Source of the DNA: Bacteroidales bacterium
Lineage (GTDB): Bacteria > Bacteroidota > Bacteroidia > Bacteroidales > UBA7960
Reading direction: 5' to 3'
DNA: 7,503 nt
NCBI GenBank assembly: GCA_003555385.1
Contig: PWHO01000286.1
Coordinates: forward strand, 1-7,503
Below the pieces are notes generated by a model. The model had not been told where the DNA came from, ran no database searches, and saw nothing but the letters and a program-made list of their open reading frames with translations. Of this stretch, positions 4,777 to 7,503 are shown piece by piece. A program made the translations under genes and the position numbers. Position 1 is the stretch's first letter, and each line of letters starts with the position of its first letter.

Positions 4777-6713
4777 GATTTAAGGGATGAAATCACTGAT
4801 TTGTTACGGGAATTAAACAGGTCTTTACCCCCTGGAGTATAAAGAAAATGAATGGTGTCTTCATAATAACTGTGTATGGCCGGACGAACTATTTTCATGG
4901 TGCTGTTCATTAACCCGTTGGCTTCAGAAAACGGGTCCGATAAAAACGCCACAGCGGCCGGTAGCCACCTGGGCGGAAAGCGCCCTTCCATTTCTCCGCC
5001 GGGTACATAACAGTCCATTTCGGTTTTCAGACGTTCTAGGGCTGCTACTTGTCCTTCTTCTGTGTCCGGATCCAGACCCCGGCCTGACAGATATCCAAGC
5101 ACCGCACTGCGGTTGATCACAATCAGGGCGGAGGTATAGCCCTGCTGATTGTTATACAACATCACCTGATCAAAGAAAATTGAATTCTCCATCATGGCCT
5201 CCTCGATCCCTTCGGGGCTGTACTTTTCACCGTCGCTGCCGATCAGCAGGCTCTTGCTTCGTCCCAGCACAAACAGGTAACCCTCATGGTCAAGGTAGCC
5301 CAGGTCACCGGTATGCAGCCATCCGTCACGGATGGCCTCTGCGGTAGCCTCCTCATTTTTCCAGTACCCGGCCATCACATTGTCGCCCCGAATCACAATT
5401 TCACCCTGCTCTCCAATTGGTTTCTCCCGGCCCTCTTCGTCGCAAATTTTCAGATCCATCCATGGCACCACCTTCCCCGACGATCCCAGTTTATGAGACT
5501 CAGGTGTGTTTGAAGAAATAACAGGGGAAGCTTCCGTCAATCCATACCCCTGGTACATGGGAATTCCCAGGGCATAAAAAAAGCGTTGCAACTCAATGTC
5601 GAGTAAAGCACCACCACCGACAAAAAACCGGAGCCGCCCGCCAAAGCCCGCACGCACCTTTTTGAAAAAAATCTTATCGAAGAAACGATAGAGGGGCCCG
5701 AGCAACTTCCTGAACCCGCCACCTTTGTTGTATCCTTCACGGTTATAAATTACGGCAACCTTCAGCCCCAAGCCAAAGAGCCACATGGCAACCCTTCCTT
5801 TCTCCCTTACACTGCGTCCGATGTTATTGCGAAAATTTTTGGCAAGTGCAGGTACACTCAGCAAAAAATGGGGGCGGATTTCCTGAATACAAACAGGAAT
5901 ATTTCTTAGTGTTTCATTGATCGTTTTACCCGTTTTCAGTGAAGCAAGACTGGCACCATTACGGATAAGGGCATAAATCCCTACTGTATGAGCAAAGGAA
6001 TGATCCCAGGGAAGAATGTGCAGGGAGGTATATTCAGGGGGCACCTCAAAAATGGCAGAAGCCTGCTCCACATTGTGCAGGTAATTCTTATGTGTCAGAA
6101 TTATCCCCTTGGGATCAGCCGTGGTTCCCGAGGTATAACAAATATTTGCATAATCGCCAGGGAGCAGGCTGTTCTTCCGCTTTTCCAACACAGGTGCAAC
6201 AACGTCCCTTTGTATTTTTCCCTGTTCCCTGACAGATTCCATTTCCATAATTTGACATCCCGATTCCCCGCCGGCATTCGCCAGCTGACCATCTGTGGGG
6301 TCAAGCACCACCACAAAAGAAAGCCCGGGCAGTTGTTCAATCAGACCTGGAATTTTATGAAAGTGATTGCCGGAAACAATGATCCCCTTACAATCTGCAT
6401 GATTTACCCGGAAGTGCAAATCAGCTTTTTCTTCAATCTTTACAGAAAGGGGAACACAAACACCACCACAGAACAGGATGGCCAGTTCACTGATCACCCA
6501 GTCATTTCTTCCTTCAGATATCAGGGCAACCCGGTCTCCTTTTTCCACCCCGAGAGTAAGCAATCCGCGTGCTGTGTCACATACCCGCTGATAGGCCTCA
6601 TCATAGGTCATTCCTTCATACTGCCGGTCCTTTTTTTCCCAAAGAAGTATTCGCTCAGGAAAGGCATTCACGCTGCGCTCAAACAGGTGGACTAAGCTTT
6701 TATTTTCCATCAT
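4773..6713 (-). CDS. Long-chain acyl-CoA synthetase (AMP-forming)
   Basis: This 646-residue ANL-superfamily enzyme activates a fatty acid to acyl-AMP and then acyl-CoA. It carries the P-loop YTSGTTADPKGIILTHKN (193-210), LPWDHSFAH (234-242), the A5 motif YQGYGLTEASP (387-397), the ATP-binding GWLHTGDLGYLDHEGYLFV (464-482), the hinge GRSK (484-487), and the C-terminal lysine in NSTMKIVRP (K607). The length and the insert around 325-350 fit the long-chain (FadD15/Faa-like) group rather than acetyl-CoA synthetase. The exact chain length is not readable. It heads the operon with the QueA-like and methyltransferase genes. Two adjacent ATG codons open the frame; there is no strong Shine-Dalgarno. 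A two-codon upstream frame (ATG TTA TGA) overlaps the start, probably by chance. Confidence 0.93.
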   Translation of the reverse strand: MMENKSLVHLFERSVNAFPERILLWEKKDRQYEGMTYDEAYQRVCDTARGLLTLGVEKGDRVALISEGRNDWVISELAILFCGGVCVPLSVKIEEKADLHFRVNHADCKGIIVSGNHFHKIPGLIEQLPGLSFVVVLDPTDGQLANAGGESGCQIMEMESVREQGKIQRDVVAPVLEKRKNSLLPGDYANICYTSGTTADPKGIILTHKNYLHNVEQASAIFEVPPEYTSLHILPWDHSFAHTVGIYALIRNGASLASLKTGKTINETLRNIPVCIQEIRPHFLLSVPALAKNFRNNIGRSVREKGRVAMWLFGLGLKVAVIYNREGYNKGGGFRKLLGPLYRFFDKIFFKKVRAGFGGRLRFFVGGGALLDIELQRFFYALGIPMYQGYGLTEASPVISSNTPESHKLGSSGKVVPWMDLKICDEEGREKPIGEQGEIVIRGDNVMAGYWKNEEATAEAIRDGWLHTGDLGYLDHEGYLFVLGRSKSLLIGSDGEKYSPEGIEEAMMENSIFFDQVMLYNNQQGYTSALIVINRSAVLGYLSGRGLDPDTEEGQVAALERLKTEMDCYVPGGEMEGRFPPRWLPAAVAFLSDPFSEANGLMNSTMKIVRPAIHSYYEDTIHFLYTPGGKDLFNSRNKSVISSLKS

Positions 6714-6769
6714 AACATCCGGACATTGATTATGTTTCGCTTAAAACAAAAAGCCCTACGACTAAAAAA

Positions 6770-6801
6770 TTTAAATAATAACCGCAAATAAACTAATTTT
6801 G
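6770..6801 (+). promoter_or_regulatory. Bacteroidetes-type promoter of the SulP gene
   Basis: TAATTTTG at 6794-6801 is an exact TAnnTTTG match. TTTA at 6770-6773 serves as a -33 box with a 20-bp spacer. Transcription would start near 6807 and leave a leader of about 56 nt before the ATG at 6863. Confidence 0.55.
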
Positions 6802-6828
6802 CAGACGTTCGGCCATTGAATTTCCGCA

Positions 6829-6836
6829 CAAAGATA
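6829..6836 (-). promoter_or_regulatory. Candidate -7 element for the acyl-CoA synthetase operon
   Basis: On the - strand TATCTTTG matches TAnnTTTG exactly. Poly-T stretches lie upstream, but none is a good -33 box at the ideal distance. The start would fall near 6824, giving a leader of about 110 nt and a transcript crossing the opposite-strand SulP promoter. Confidence 0.4.
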
Positions 6837-6862
6837 ATCCCCATAATGGTATAAAATAGAAA

Positions 6863-7503
6863 ATGTTGAAGCCGATATTCTTTTCTACCATACAGAATTA
6901 TAAACAAAAAACGCTGTTCTCTGACCTTACAGCAGGTCTCATCGTGGGCATCGTGGCGCTTCCACTGGCCATTGCTTTTGCCATTGCTTCGGGCGTACCT
7001 CCTGAAATGGGACTGATCACTGCGGTGGTTATCGGCTTTTTCGTTTCCTTCCTCGGGGGCAGCCGGGTACAGATCGGCGGCCCGTCCGGTGCCTTTATCG
7101 TAGTGATTTACGGCATCGTGCATCAGTTCGGACTGCAGGGGGTTGTGGTGGCCTCCATCATGGCAGGGGTTATCCTGTTTATCATGGGATTGATCCGTGC
7201 AGGTACCGTCATCCAGTTTATGCCCTATCCCATTGTGGCAGGATTCACAAGCGGCATCGCCCTGATCATTTTCACCACGCAGATGCAGGAATTTTTCGGC
7301 ATTCCCGGAAACGGGATTCCTGGCGACCCCCTTGGCAAATGGATTTATTATTTCAACCATATCAAGTTGATCAACCCGCAGGCAGCTGGCATGGGCCTGC
7401 TGACCGTGCTGATTACCATACTGTCACCAAAAATATACCGCAGAATACCCGGATCACTGGTGGCCATTGTTATAGTCACCCTCCTTGTGAATACCCTGGA
7501 ACT
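6863..7503 (+). CDS. SulP-family inorganic anion transporter, N-terminal part
   Basis: The frame opens at the ATG at 6863 and remains open to the right edge (213 complete codons), so the C-terminal half is missing. Family hallmarks are DLTAGLIVGIVALPLAIAFA (21-40), ASGVPPEMGLITAVV (42-56), FLGGSRVQIGGPSGAF (63-78), which contains the anion-site helix start, and PYPIVAGFTSGIALII (121-136). SulP/SLC26 proteins move sulfate, bicarbonate or other anions across the inner membrane, usually with a C-terminal STAS domain, which would lie beyond the window. Substrate choice cannot be decided here; a carbonic anhydrase gene next door, if present, would favour bicarbonate. The start has an A-rich upstream stretch and no Shine-Dalgarno, as is usual for Bacteroidota. 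Confidence 0.92.
   Translation, partial: MLKPIFFSTIQNYKQKTLFSDLTAGLIVGIVALPLAIAFAIASGVPPEMGLITAVVIGFFVSFLGGSRVQIGGPSGAFIVVIYGIVHQFGLQGVVVASIMAGVILFIMGLIRAGTVIQFMPYPIVAGFTSGIALIIFTTQMQEFFGIPGNGIPGDPLGKWIYYFNHIKLINPQAAGMGLLTVLITILSPKIYRRIPGSLVAIVIVTLLVNTLE

Larger units (their letters stand above)
6714..6862. other. Divergent intergenic region with opposing promoters
   Basis: This 149-bp AT-rich gap separates the - strand operon from the + strand transporter. Apart from the two promoter candidates listed separately, it holds a short inverted repeat, GCAAA (6784-6788) and TTTGC (6798-6802), that overlaps the + strand -7 element and could be an operator or chance. No RNA gene or ORF with credible coding character is seen. 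Confidence 0.7.

Noticed and set aside
5988..6695. + strand open frame of 235 codons inside the acyl-CoA synthetase gene
   Set aside because: It is the antisense shadow of an enzyme with all ANL motifs; the product shows no domain and there is no promoter or ribosome-binding context.
6708..6732. Short upstream frames overlapping the acyl-CoA synthetase start
   Set aside because: Two- and eight-codon frames are easily produced by chance around repeated ATG triplets, and nothing else suggests leader-peptide control.
6710..7360. Long - strand open frame of 216 codons opposite the transporter
   Set aside because: It is antisense to a frame with strong SulP motifs, its product has no recognisable domain and odd composition rich in His, Asp and Asn, and its end runs through the promoter region.

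Overview
The window looks like chromosomal housekeeping DNA from a member of the Bacteroidota. The clues are several exact matches to the Bacteroidetes -7 promoter element (TAnnTTTG) with TTTG-like -33 boxes, A-rich gene starts mostly lacking Shine-Dalgarno sequences, a tRNA gene without an encoded CCA end, a stand-alone MnmD, and a long form of QueA. GC content is moderate. I see no phage, transposon, CRISPR array or defence module.

Left part (1-1815). The window opens inside the C-terminal end of a metallopeptidase-like protein resembling the dipeptidyl-peptidase III (M49) family, on the + strand. Next come a clear promoter and a tRNA-Tyr gene (GUA anticodon), followed at once by a strong intrinsic terminator. 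That terminator lies inside the 3' coding end of a Nudix hydrolase gene that converges on the tRNA from the - strand. Upstream of the Nudix gene on the same strand is mnmD, a wobble-uridine tRNA methyltransferase. An 80-bp gap with 3.6 copies of a 17-bp tandem repeat separates the two.

Middle part (1887-3538). A UbiA-family membrane prenyltransferase on the + strand converges on a class I SAM methyltransferase on the - strand. Their stop codons share a single TTAA.

Right part (2825-6713, - strand) is a compact operon in the order long-chain acyl-CoA synthetase, QueA-family protein, SAM methyltransferase. Both junctions are 4-base ATGA stop/start overlaps, which suggests translational coupling. 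A 149-bp intergenic region separates this operon from a divergent SulP-family anion transporter that runs off the right edge. It carries promoter-like elements on both strands whose predicted transcripts would overlap.

Two genes handle tRNA wobble positions (mnmD and the QueA-family gene), and the tRNA-Tyr encoded here has a GUN anticodon, so it belongs to the class that receives queuosine. Nothing here is clearly a new system. The points most worth a second look are the coupled acyl-CoA synthetase/QueA-like/methyltransferase operon, the insertion in the QueA-like protein, the tRNA terminator that doubles as coding sequence, and the 17-bp repeat.
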